Made by a program: the position numbers and the translations under genes. 48,547 nt of DNA from Magnetococcales bacterium (GTDB lineage Bacteria > Pseudomonadota > Magnetococcia > Magnetococcales > UBA8363), in assembly GCA_015228925.1 (NCBI GenBank), contig JADGCQ010000015.1, positions 1 through 48,547 on the forward strand. Direction: 5' to 3'. Shown piece by piece: positions 35,853 to 44,690 of this stretch; position 1 is the stretch's first letter, and every line of letters begins with the position of its first letter. The notes beneath the pieces were generated by a model. The model was given only the letters and a program-made list of their open reading frames with translations. It ran no database searches and was not told the DNA's origin.

Positions 35853-36698
35853 TCACACTTTGTCCGAGAAAACATCGTCCAGAGACTGGGCGTCGAAGAT
35901 GCGAAGGCTCCACTCCTCGATGGAGGGAAGCTCGGCCTTGGCTATCTTTTCTCTGGCCCATTCGGGTACAGTGCCAAAACGGCGTTGCAACTGGCGTGTC
36001 AGGATGTTTGCCTCTCCTTCCTGCCTACTATCCATCTGCGCCTTCATGATGATTGGCCGAAATACATCGTTTTCCATTAAATTGAAGGTAAGTGACATTT
36101 CTTCAGCCTCCGTTTTGACGACCGTTTCCAGTCTACGCAACCTGGATAAGATGAACAATTTCGTCAGGGCGTCCGCCCTAGCCTTGATTGGCAGTTCACT
36201 GATTCGATACAAGATTTCCCGGATCACCTCGTTCTGATTGTCGATCCGGCAAAGGATGGCCAGGATATTTTCCTCCAAAGATGGGCTGTCCAGCAACTCC
36301 CGACAGTCGATACTGCGGAAATCAACCACCTCGTAACGGAAGGATAAATTCGGCTCTTCAATGACCGACTCAGACTGCCACGCTTTCAGTCCGACATACA
36401 ACACTTTCTGAACCAAAATCCTGTTCGGATAACGCTGACGTATGAACGAGTAATACATCAGCATGCGCCAATCCATCCCCTCGGATCTGCTCTGTAACTC
36501 CAGATGAAATAGTGAATCATCCTTCAGCAAGAATAACAGATCGGGGAGACGCTTTTGGGTGGAAGCAAACTCCACTGACAAAAGCTCCACAGCTTCCCGT
36601 CCGATCAAAATGTGCAACAAACGCTGCGGCGGTTTCTCAAACAAGTCCTTGAGGGTGGTATCGTACTGGGACCGGTTCTTTTCTTTCTGATCTTCCAT
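35853..36698 (-). CDS. Rpn/DUF4351-type protein with transposase-like nuclease fold
   Basis: This 281-residue protein begins MEDQKEKNRSQYDTTLKDLF. LPDLLFLLKDDSLFHLELQ gives Asp and Glu-x-Gln, the pattern of the PD-(D/E)XK nuclease core seen in Rpn-type and related cyanobacterial-style putative transposases. Its N-terminal 220 residues are unlike the gene at 18589, but the last about 55 residues (ILTRQLQRRFGTVPEW to FSDKV) are nearly the same, so the tail is a shared module. The ATG at 36698 has no strong ribosome site close by. Upstream lies a repeat-free gap containing a gene remnant. Confidence 0.8.
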   Translation of the reverse strand: MEDQKEKNRSQYDTTLKDLFEKPPQRLLHILIGREAVELLSVEFASTQKRLPDLLFLLKDDSLFHLELQSRSEGMDWRMLMYYSFIRQRYPNRILVQKVLYVGLKAWQSESVIEEPNLSFRYEVVDFRSIDCRELLDSPSLEENILAILCRIDNQNEVIREILYRISELPIKARADALTKLFILSRLRRLETVVKTEAEEMSLTFNLMENDVFRPIIMKAQMDSRQEGEANILTRQLQRRFGTVPEWAREKIAKAELPSIEEWSLRIFDAQSLDDVFSDKV

Positions 36699-36736
36699 GA
36701 TTTTATTGGCCCCAAGCCGGCACTGGCACCCATTTC

Positions 36737-37030
36737 CTACGTCACCAGTTCATCCGTAAACACGACGCCTGAAACTTGATAATGAGGTGTTGGACCATGG
36801 TGAAACAACGCTTCCACAGTCGGATTATCCAGGATTTTACCTTTCCGGTCCACTAGAATTTGTCAAAGTCGGCTTCAAGATAGCGTGCAAAGCAGAACCG
36901 GGTCATGGGAAATTCAAGACAAACAGGCCCGATGCCGCCATTCCCGATCAAAAGTGAATTCCGACAGCAGGGCCTGAAAGATGGCAAGGGGGTGCTTTAA
37001 GAGGGTGACATCAACCGGAGCAATGACCAT
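36737..37030 (-). pseudogene. Three-frame gene remnant, family unknown
   Basis: Three short pieces in successive frames read like protein: MVIAPVDVTLLKHPLAIF and onward (37030 to stop at 36914), MTRFCFARYLEADFDKF (36906 to 36853), and QILVDRKGKILDNPTVEALF through TDELVT (about 36867 to stop at 36737). Together they suggest a gene of at least 90 codons broken by two frameshifts or by assembly errors. I do not recognise the family. It lies between the Rpn-like gene and the ABC-3C ATPase, in a 470-base gap that has no intact gene. Confidence 0.35.
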
Positions 37031-37168
37031 CTTAATGAACGCAATTTACGTGCCCTGAGACAATTGCAGATATTTTAATACAATAAACACTTAATCTTTG
37101 TATTTTTATGTCGCACCATCCCGTTACCACGGACAATCACACGACGCAAACTTTAGAGAGAACCGACT

Positions 37169-38911
37169 TCAGAACCGCACTCCCAGCAAGGAGCCTTTCA
37201 CATCGTCATCCGTCAACCGCAGCCGGATACATTGTGACAGATCAAAGTCCGATGACAACTCTTTCTCTGGGATCATATCGCTGTTCAGGGTACAAATGTA
37301 TTGAAAACCATGCGCTTGCGATTCTTGAGCAGCCAATTCAAGGGCGCGGGCGCGTTGACGTTCATCAACGCCATCAAAGATCACGCTGTCATGGATCAAA
37401 ACCCGAGGAGAAACCGATTGTTCCGCCCACAGACGGGCCAGCATCAGGTCATAGCAGAAGATCTTCATATGACCGACGCCACCGCTCCCCGATCGTTCAA
37501 TCTCGACATCAAACCTGAACCCATTGGGTCCGACATCAACGACCAGATTTCCAGGAGCCGAGTGTAAGTGCTGCGAATATTCGTTGAACAGGCTGATCGC
37601 CCTTTCCCGGATGGTTCTTCGTTCATCAAGATCCCGTCTGGCTTTCTGGTGTAACCGTTCTTGGGCGATTCTGACTTCGCTCATTCCCGATTCAAAAGCC
37701 CGATGATTTTTGATCATCAAAGTGACCGCGTTCAACTCGTTCACTGTTTCCAGATGGCGTTGTTGCAGCTTCGTATACTCTTCCAAAGCACCATGGGTTT
37801 TCAGGATATCCATGAGTACAGCACGTTCTTCGGTTTTTTCCCGAACCTGGGTTTCCCGACTTGTTATGACGCTTTTGATGCGTTCGACCTCATCAGCCAG
37901 GAAGGCATAGCGATTGGAAATGATGGTTTCGTGGAAATGACGCACCTCCTCGATTCTGCGCAGTACTGTCGTTGGCAAGGATACACCGACCTCCTGATAG
38001 ATTCGATCCAAGGAATCCACGGGTGGTGGTTGCTCTGCGGATAAATTCTGCCCGTAAAGTTCAAGCATCTTGCGATCCACGAGGTTGGCATCAATAAGTG
38101 AATGAATTTCCCCGGTCAATCGATTGGCATCGGTCTGGATCTGCTCATAGCGCGGATGGACCTTGAACGACTCCAATTCCGCTTGCCCTTTGGTGACCAA
38201 ATCTTTTAATCGGACTTGACGAGTTTCCAAATCACCAAGCTTTCCACCAAAACCGTCCAATACTCCGGCCTTGAGCGCGGTTTTTATGGATTCAAGATCT
38301 TTGCTGCGATCCTTGATTGTCAAAAATTCTGAGGCATCTTCCCAAGCCAGTCCAAGGAGAAACGCATTATTGATTTGAGCATCCAACGCTGTTTGCTTGC
38401 GGAACGATTCAAACGGTGTCGAGTAGGCGTCCTTACGACGGCGAATGAAGTAGGAAATCAAACTACGGAAGGATGGACCACGCAAAGAATTCCCATCGTT
38501 GTCATAAGGCAATCCGAACAAGAAATGTCCGAGGAGCAGAGTCCATTCCTTGGCGGTGAAGGCTTCGACTCCCTTCCGAACCGTCGATTGGATCGGCCAG
38601 TTGGATGGAACACCGGAAACCAGGACATTGGCTGGATTCTCCACCCCTCTGGTCACAGTCACCGGACGTGAGCCAACAGCCAATTCGAGGGAAAATTCCC
38701 AGCCGGGCAGGTACTCTTGGGGAAAAACATCCTTATCTGCATTGGCTCCCAGGCAGAAGTGAATGATCTCGATCAATGTTGACTTGCCAAGACCGTTCCG
38801 GGAATTCTTTTTGGTTTCTTCTTTTTTCCGGTCGGCCAACACCACGTTCAAGCCTTTGGTAAACACAACGCTTCGAAACGAGGATTGATTGGCCGTCATT
38901 CTCCTGATCAT
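37169..38911 (-). CDS. DUF2326 ABC-type ATPase of an ABC-3C system
   Basis: ATG 38911 overlaps the preceding stop (ATGA), giving 580 residues. The P-loop region RNGLGKSTLIEIIHFCLG follows NVVLADR near residue 30, as in SMC/RecN-like ATPases of the DUF2326 family. A long coiled coil occupies about 190-450. The C-terminal part has PRVLIHDSVIFDGVDERQ, with Asp residues at the Walker B position. In ABC-three-component conflict systems this ATPase pairs with a small middle component and a third protein bearing an effector or sensor domain. The middle component is present next to it, but the third gene is reduced to a tail, so the system is probably non-functional or needs a partner elsewhere. Confidence 0.85.
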   Translation of the reverse strand: MIRRMTANQSSFRSVVFTKGLNVVLADRKKEETKKNSRNGLGKSTLIEIIHFCLGANADKDVFPQEYLPGWEFSLELAVGSRPVTVTRGVENPANVLVSGVPSNWPIQSTVRKGVEAFTAKEWTLLLGHFLFGLPYDNDGNSLRGPSFRSLISYFIRRRKDAYSTPFESFRKQTALDAQINNAFLLGLAWEDASEFLTIKDRSKDLESIKTALKAGVLDGFGGKLGDLETRQVRLKDLVTKGQAELESFKVHPRYEQIQTDANRLTGEIHSLIDANLVDRKMLELYGQNLSAEQPPPVDSLDRIYQEVGVSLPTTVLRRIEEVRHFHETIISNRYAFLADEVERIKSVITSRETQVREKTEERAVLMDILKTHGALEEYTKLQQRHLETVNELNAVTLMIKNHRAFESGMSEVRIAQERLHQKARRDLDERRTIRERAISLFNEYSQHLHSAPGNLVVDVGPNGFRFDVEIERSGSGGVGHMKIFCYDLMLARLWAEQSVSPRVLIHDSVIFDGVDERQRARALELAAQESQAHGFQYICTLNSDMIPEKELSSDFDLSQCIRLRLTDDDVKGSLLGVRF

Positions 38912-39135
38912 GGCTTCCTCCGCACAAGCAGACCATCCACCCAATCAATCGCCTGAATGGCGAAAAGAAAATCCAGCACCAAGATAAAACGCCAATAAAC
39001 GCTAACCTCTGGATTGCCACGCACCCGTTCCCACAATGCCGTGACCGTTTGCGGGGACTGCATGTGCCGCAGCAAAGTGGCCCCAGCACCCAGAAGAGAG
39101 TGTCGCAGGTCAACATGCTTGGTCGGGAGAATCAT
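38908..39135 (-). CDS. ABC-3C middle component 6
   Basis: This 75-residue protein, MILPTKHVDLRHSLLGAG then LLRHMQSPQTVTALWERV, and ending WVDGLLVRRKP, matches the pattern of ABC-three-component system middle component 6: a small winged-helix-like protein with an ILPTKH start and an AIDWVDGLL end. It starts in the ATGA overlap of the lost upstream gene (stop at 39132-39134) and ends in the ATGA overlap with the ATPase gene, so it was made in a translationally coupled series. It probably bridges the ATPase and the effector protein. Confidence 0.85.
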   Translation of the reverse strand: MILPTKHVDLRHSLLGAGATLLRHMQSPQTVTALWERVRGNPEVSVYWRFILVLDFLFAIQAIDWVDGLLVRRKP

Positions 39136-39250
39136 TTCTCAAACACATCACAGCTTTCAAACAAGCGCAATACCGGAACCGTAGGTATTCTCGTCCAACC
39201 TTAACCGGATATGCAAGCCATTCCAGGCCGCTTTCTTCCAATACGCAATG
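39132..39250 (-). pseudogene. C-terminal remnant of the first ABC-3C gene
   Basis: The frame TVPVLRLFESCDVFEK ends in a TGA (39132-39134) that overlaps the ATG of middle component 6, the usual arrangement for the first gene of such a system. Upstream the same frame meets a stop, but another frame reads IAYWKKAAWNGLHIRLRLDE (about 39195-39250), which looks like the preceding part. The remaining gene, several hundred codons with the effector domain, is missing: the next sequence is the end of the HD-GYP gene. Assignment rests on gene order and this short match. Confidence 0.55.
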
Positions 39251-39257
39251 ATCACCC

Positions 39258-40316
39258 CTACTTATCCTGGAACTGCTCCATAATGATTCCGATCTCCGAC
39301 TTCAATCCCACAAATATAGCCACAAGAACCGGATCAAAATGTTCTCCGGCATCCCGGATAATCAATTCCAAAGCATCGTCTACCGACCAAGCTTTTTTAT
39401 AGGGCCGAGATGAGGTCAATGCATCAAAAACATCACCAATGGCAGTAATGCGCCCAGCAAGAGGGATCCCCGCCCCTTGAAGCTTTCTGGGATATCCATT
39501 CCCATTCCATTTTTCATGATGGGTGTGGGCAATCAAGGCCCCAAGGGTCAGTACTTCGGAACTTTGCTTGCCAATAATGTTTGATCCCATCTCTGGATGC
39601 TTTTTGATGATGGCAAACTCGTCTTCCGTGAGCTTCCCAGGTTTGAGGAGAATATGGTCGGGAATGCCGATCTTGCCAATATCATGCATCGGTGCCGCAT
39701 GCATCAAAAGGTCCGCCTCAGGCTCGCTCACACCGGACATGATGGCCAAAAGGTGCGTGTATCGACTCATCCGCATGATGTGCATACCGGTCTCATTATC
39801 CCGATATTCCGCAGCACGGCCCAATTGACGAATCACCTCAATGCGCGTCTCCTCCAGTTCCATGTTGCGCGCTTTGAGTTGCGCAGTTCGTATTTCCACC
39901 TGGTCTGCCAAAAGTTTCTTCTGATCGCTGATGGCCAAATGCGTCTTGATGCGTGCCAAAACAATCGGAGGGCTGACAGGCTTGGATAAATAATCCGCAG
40001 CCCCCAGATCAAATCCCCTGAGTTCATCTTCCACACTGGATTTGGAGCTGATAAACAGGATGGGGATATTCCGGGTTCGATCATCCTGTTTGAGTCGCCG
40101 GCACACATCATAGCCGTCTACCTCAGGCATCATCACATCCAACAAGATTAAATCCGGGGGAGGCTGCGAAAAAGCAATCTTAAACGCCAATCGACCACTG
40201 GTCGCCGCCTTGATCCGATAATGGGAATCTAGTATTCCCCTTAAGATGTCAATATTCTCAGGAACATCATCAACAATAAGAATGGACTTATCTAAAGTCT
40301 TTTTCCGAGAGGTCAT
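39258..40316 (-). CDS. Response regulator with HD-GYP domain, second copy
   Basis: This 352-residue protein has the same build as the one at 30776-31873: receiver (ILIVDDVPE; Asp60 in LILLDVMMPE; YLSKPVS), coiled-coil linker, then HD-GYP ([42 protein letters not shown]). It should hydrolyse c-di-GMP. The ATG at 40316 has GGGGAGTG about eight bases upstream and follows the big kinase stop by six bases, so the two are one operon. It is clearly a paralogue of the first regulator, diverged by enough to be an old duplication. Confidence 0.94.
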   Translation of the reverse strand: MTSRKKTLDKSILIVDDVPENIDILRGILDSHYRIKAATSGRLAFKIAFSQPPPDLILLDVMMPEVDGYDVCRRLKQDDRTRNIPILFISSKSSVEDELRGFDLGAADYLSKPVSPPIVLARIKTHLAISDQKKLLADQVEIRTAQLKARNMELEETRIEVIRQLGRAAEYRDNETGMHIMRMSRYTHLLAIMSGVSEPEADLLMHAAPMHDIGKIGIPDHILLKPGKLTEDEFAIIKKHPEMGSNIIGKQSSEVLTLGALIAHTHHEKWNGNGYPRKLQGAGIPLAGRITAIGDVFDALTSSRPYKKAWSVDDALELIIRDAGEHFDPVLVAIFVGLKSEIGIIMEQFQDK

Positions 40317-40322
40317 GATGGA

Positions 40323-43300
40323 TCACTCCCCAAGATGGATTTTTTCCTCTGTGGCCCAGGAATAAAAAAGCAATAAACAAGCCTCAAAATCGTAAGAATC
40401 AAGCGTCACCCGGACAGCATCCAACCTCTTCCTGCGACCCATGCTGAACGACAACATCGCAATCTCCTCCACAAGCTTGAACACAGAGGTGTCAAACGCA
40501 AGAAGCTTCGCAATCGTCTTCCGAAATAATGGAGCCAGTTCTTCCGAACTAGCATCAACCCCGGATGGCACATTGTCCTTGACCATACCCGGTTGCCCCA
40601 GCGTGGTTTCAATCACGGAGACGATACGTGCCAATTCACAGGATGCCGTGTCAATCAACTCCGGCAAATCTTCCAATTCTGCCGCAATTTTGGACTTTTC
40701 CTCAATTTCACCCGCCAATTCCGCCAATTCCAAAATGCCGAGAGTCGCAGCCACCCCCTTCAAGGCATGAGCCAAGTATTCCAATTTCTGAAGATCCCCA
40801 GAAACCAAACACCGATCCATCTCCTGGCAGCCACCCCCTTGATTGTGGGAAAATTTCCGAAGAACATCTCGATAAAGCGTTATTTTTCCCCCGACGTTAC
40901 GCAATCCCCTGGCAATATCAATCCCCGGCAGCAATGGAATGGGAGGTACCAGCTCCCCCAGTCCGTGCGGGGACAAAACAGAAGGGTGTGAAATGACACC
41001 GGATTTGGTCTGGATCCATTTTGCCAGAGTGGCATATAAATCATCAGGAACCACCGGTTTGGAAATATGATCACTCATCCCCGCCTCCAGACATCTCTCC
41101 CGATCACCATTCAAGGCATTGGCCGTCATGGCAATGATGGGCACTTTGGCCCCTTTTCCCAGCCGAATTTGCCGTGTGGCCGTCAATCCATCCATGACCG
41201 GCATCTGGAGATCCATCAAAATGGCGTCAAAAGAACCCTCCTGTACCAAAGCAACCGCTTCCTGGCCGTTATTGGCAATGACAACCTCGATGCCCGCCTG
41301 CTCCAACAACTCCCGCGCCACCTGCTGATTGATTTCGTTGTCCTCGACAAGAAGCAGTTTGGACCCTTCCAAACTAGCGCGATGACTGTCCAGATTGCCC
41401 CGCATCCGCCGTGTTGGGGTAACCCCAAAGGCGATCATGATGGCATCCAGAAGAGAGGTGATCGTAACCGGCTTCATCAAAAAACCATCGACAAGGTTCT
41501 TCTCCTCTGGTGAAGATAAGGCATACTCCAAACTATACGCAGTCACCATGATTATGTACGGATCTTTCTTCAGCGATAATCCCCTGCGGATACGCCCAAT
41601 CGTTTCCAAGCCATTCATGCCGGGCATTTGCCAATCCATAAGAACCAAATCAACAGGAACCCCATCCCGATCCGCCGTAGCCAGTGCCTCAAGGGCCATT
41701 TCTCCGCTTGCGACACAAATCGGACAGCAGACCAAAGATTCCAAATATCCAGCGGCGATATCCCGGGCACTTTTGTTGTCATCCACCACCAAAACGCGCA
41801 ATCCGCGAAGAACTTGTTCCAGATTTGGAACTTCCAAGACCAAGCCGTCAGCCTTGCCAAAACGGATGGTGAACAGAAAACGGCTGCCATACCCAGGTTT
41901 GTTCTCAACCCGGATCTCCCCCCCCATCATCTCGACCAGACGCTTGCTGATCGCCAATCCCAACCCGGTTCCACCAAATCTTCGGGTGATGGAGGCATCC
42001 CCCTGGTGAAACACCTGAAACAACGTACCCTCCTGTTCTGGCGTCATGCCGATGCCGGTATCTTGAACAGAAAATTGGAGAAGTATGTCGTCCTGGGTCT
42101 CTTCCAGCACTTCGGTCGTGATGTAAATCTCCCCCTTTTCGGTGAATTTGATGGCATTACCGACCAAGTTGATCAAAATCTGCCCAAGACGGTGGGAATC
42201 CCCTTTCAGGGTAATCGGGACATCTTGCTTGATATCCAACAACAGTTCCAATCTCTTTTCCTGACATTTAACGTCCAGGATAGACGCCACGCTACCCAAA
42301 ACCTCGTTCAGGAAAAAATCGGCATTTTCCACCACAAGCTTGCCCGCTTCAATCTTGGAAAAATCCAGAATATCATTGATCAGTTGCAGCAAAATGTTGG
42401 CACTGACGCTGACTTTGACCAGATAATCCCGCTGCTGTCCGGTCAATTCTGTCTGGAGACACAAATGCGTCAAACCAATCACGCCGTTCATGGGCGTGCG
42501 GATTTCATGGCTCATCGCAGCAAGAAACTCCGATTTGGCTTGATTGGCCTTTTCCGCGATAAGCTTGGCACTCTCCAATTCGGCGTTCTTATCTTGCAGC
42601 ACATGATCCAGACGTTGACGCTCCGTCAAATCACGAATCGTGGCAAACACACCCTGTAGCTTCCGGTCGCGGTTGTAAATGGTGGTCGCAGCCAGAGAAA
42701 CCGGCGTCTCCTTGCCATCCCGCGCACGCACGGTCAGTTCATAATCGATCACCTTTTTTTCTCTCAACACCTGATTGATGCCCAATTCGGCCAATTCCTG
42801 ATCTGTAAAATGATTCTTGAGTGGCGCTCCAATCAGTTCGTCACGGGTACAACCGGTAATCACCTCCATTTGCTTGTTGCAATCGGCAATAATGCCAGAT
42901 GGGTCGGTACTCACCAGTGCGTCAATGCTGGATTCGATGAGAGAGCGCGTATAAAATTGTTGATCACGCAGACGTTGATCCAGCTTTTTCTGCTCCGCCT
43001 CGACCTGTTTACGCGCCGTGTTATCTGTGCCAATCAACAGGTAGCCAATAATGGTGCGCTGTTCGTCACGCAGGGCTGTGACCGAGACAACTGCCGGAAA
43101 GCGGCTCCGATCTTTGCGGATATAGGTCAGCTCATAAATATCTTCTATGCCACGGGAAGCCTTGAACACTAACGCTTCAAAACCGGGTGTGATCGGCGTG
43201 CCAAGCTCGGAACTCAGTACCTTGGCGCGTTTGATCACCTCTCGCGGATCCGAAATATCGGCTGGTGTGATTTTGTTCATCACCTCAATGGCCGTATAAC

Positions 43301-43931
43301 CCAACATGCGCTCGGCACCCACATTGAAAATCTGAATGACCCCCTGGGCATCTGTGGCGATACTCGAAAAATTGGCACTGTTGAAAATGGCATTTTGCAA
43401 GGCTCCGGCCTTGAACAATGCTTCTTCCGCCTGCTTGCGTGCCGTATTATCCGTGCCGATCAGCAGGTAGCCGATAATGGTATCGTGATCATCACGCAAC
43501 GCCGTGACCGACACAACCGCAGGAAATCGGCTGCCATCCTTACGGATGTAGGTCAACTCGTAAATATCCTCAATGCCCCGTGAAGCTTTAAACACCAACG
43601 CCTCAAAGCCGGGTGTGATCAAAGTGCCAAGTTCGGTACTCAATGCCGCAGCACGCACGATCACTTCTTGTGGATCCGAAATGTCAGCCGGCGTAATCTT
43701 ATTCATCACTTCAATGGCCGTGTAGCCCAGCATCCGTTCGGCACCCACGTTGAAAATTTGAATAACCCCCTGGGCATCCGTGGCAATACTTGAAAAATTG
43801 GCACTGTTGAAAATGGCGTTCTGTAAATCCCCGGTTGAAAGTCGTGATCTGTAAGTCTCCGGCTTAAATAACGCTTTGCGATCATCGGTAGTAGAATCGG
43901 AAATGTTGGGACTATGATTTTTTTTGGGCAT
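40323..43931 (-). CDS. Hybrid histidine kinase, three PAS domains, REC-REC-HPt
   Basis: ATG 43931 has AGAGG six bases upstream, giving 1202 residues; a TTG two codons earlier is less likely. Residues 34-175 and 176-317 are two nearly identical PAS/PAC units, followed by a third, different PAS (about 325-440). HisKA carries His475 in [13 protein letters not shown]; the ATPase domain has DTGIGM and [10 protein letters not shown]. Both receivers look active, with Asp766 in DLVLMDWQMPG and Asp907 in AILMDLQMPVMDG. HPt has His1055 in YLAHALKGVAA. The tail (about 1120-1202) resembles that of the other two kinases only weakly. It precedes the second HD-GYP regulator by six bases and probably controls it. 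Confidence 0.93.
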   Translation of the reverse strand: MPKKNHSPNISDSTTDDRKALFKPETYRSRLSTGDLQNAIFNSANFSSIATDAQGVIQIFNVGAERMLGYTAIEVMNKITPADISDPQEVIVRAAALSTELGTLITPGFEALVFKASRGIEDIYELTYIRKDGSRFPAVVSVTALRDDHDTIIGYLLIGTDNTARKQAEEALFKAGALQNAIFNSANFSSIATDAQGVIQIFNVGAERMLGYTAIEVMNKITPADISDPREVIKRAKVLSSELGTPITPGFEALVFKASRGIEDIYELTYIRKDRSRFPAVVSVTALRDEQRTIIGYLLIGTDNTARKQVEAEQKKLDQRLRDQQFYTRSLIESSIDALVSTDPSGIIADCNKQMEVITGCTRDELIGAPLKNHFTDQELAELGINQVLREKKVIDYELTVRARDGKETPVSLAATTIYNRDRKLQGVFATIRDLTERQRLDHVLQDKNAELESAKLIAEKANQAKSEFLAAMSHEIRTPMNGVIGLTHLCLQTELTGQQRDYLVKVSVSANILLQLINDILDFSKIEAGKLVVENADFFLNEVLGSVASILDVKCQEKRLELLLDIKQDVPITLKGDSHRLGQILINLVGNAIKFTEKGEIYITTEVLEETQDDILLQFSVQDTGIGMTPEQEGTLFQVFHQGDASITRRFGGTGLGLAISKRLVEMMGGEIRVENKPGYGSRFLFTIRFGKADGLVLEVPNLEQVLRGLRVLVVDDNKSARDIAAGYLESLVCCPICVASGEMALEALATADRDGVPVDLVLMDWQMPGMNGLETIGRIRRGLSLKKDPYIIMVTAYSLEYALSSPEEKNLVDGFLMKPVTITSLLDAIMIAFGVTPTRRMRGNLDSHRASLEGSKLLLVEDNEINQQVARELLEQAGIEVVIANNGQEAVALVQEGSFDAILMDLQMPVMDGLTATRQIRLGKGAKVPIIAMTANALNGDRERCLEAGMSDHISKPVVPDDLYATLAKWIQTKSGVISHPSVLSPHGLGELVPPIPLLPGIDIARGLRNVGGKITLYRDVLRKFSHNQGGGCQEMDRCLVSGDLQKLEYLAHALKGVAATLGILELAELAGEIEEKSKIAAELEDLPELIDTASCELARIVSVIETTLGQPGMVKDNVPSGVDASSEELAPLFRKTIAKLLAFDTSVFKLVEEIAMLSFSMGRRKRLDAVRVTLDSYDFEACLLLFYSWATEEKIHLGE
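42981..43832 (-). repeat. Tandem internal duplication of a 142-residue PAS unit
   Basis: Two consecutive 426-base segments (43407-43832 and 42981-43406) of the large kinase gene code for units that are about 91% identical in protein but differ at many synonymous positions. Both begin with the same residues, QNAIFNSANFSSIATDAQ. This is an in-gene duplication that has had time to diverge silently. Confidence 0.9.
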
Positions 43932-43937
43932 AAACAA

Positions 43938-44690
43938 CCTCTTTTGATTGATATTAAAAATAAATGTTTTTCAAAAAGCAAAGACCATCCTCACGGAATC
44001 GTCCCAATGCATGGATTAAAAATATGAATGGGATATTGGATCATCATCCCCCCAGTGGAAATTTGGGGGCGTGCGTTCAAGATATCACGGAAAGTCCGGT
44101 TGCAATAAAAAGCTCACCCCGGGTATTGTCCGTTCACCCAAAAACCTGACGCCCTTCTTTCTGGGTAACGGGAAGTAAAAAGGTGTAAGCACCAAGAAAA
44201 ACGCCGTCCTTGGACGTGTTCCTGATTTTCTCAAAATTGTTTTGAGGCGTTCCAAAAGGGAGGGGGGCAGACGCAAGACCTTTGGGATCAAAGTCAAGGT
44301 CACAGATGGTGGAGGAAAATTTTTGTTCAAACCGTCAAGAGGAAACTGGAGGACGCGACACCAAAGCCCACCGGGGGGATGCCCTCGGCCCCCCCCCGCA
44401 ACCATGATTTCTCGCCAGCACATTGTCGTGGAGCAAACACGCCGCAGCAAACCCACCGCACGGCGAGCCAAGGCCCCACGTCCATACGACCGGGCGTCTT
44501 GGATCCAGAAATCTTGGACCCAAGAATTGTCCAGCTTCGGCAACCGTCCCCGATCCAGCTTCCCGTGATCCATGCGCCCTCTCCCCTGCTGGGAACAGGG
44601 AGCGCGATCAGCGGATCGGAACCCTGGGATTCATGCGGCCCCTATGGGGCAACGACAACCCGACACCGGAACAGGTACTTCCGAAAAAAC
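43938..44690. other. Long intergenic region between kinase operon and rpsU
   Basis: About 750 bases without a believable gene; open frames on both strands have biased composition and no domain. Notable are a G/C-run segment at 44370-44400 (CACCGGGGGGATGCCC then C-rich), and a partly repeated TTGGATCCAGAAATCTTGG. No tRNA, riboswitch or array unit was found. It presumably contains the promoter for the large kinase operon (near 43940-43990, AT-rich) and the rpsU terminator. Confidence 0.4.

Noticed and set aside
35569-36237. 222-codon plus-strand frame crossing array 5 and the Rpn-like gene
   Set aside because: The first part is repeat-coded (NGVRSC) and the rest is antisense to a believable gene.
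22846-39135. Sirtuin and ABC-3C genes as one multi-gene defence system
   Set aside because: They are more than 10 kb apart, separated by the signalling operon, and each matches a separate known type.
44085-44573. 162-codon minus-strand frame downstream of rpsU
   Set aside because: Pro/Arg-rich with no ribosome site or domain, and a same-length alternative exists on the other strand; it looks like chance in C/G-rich DNA.
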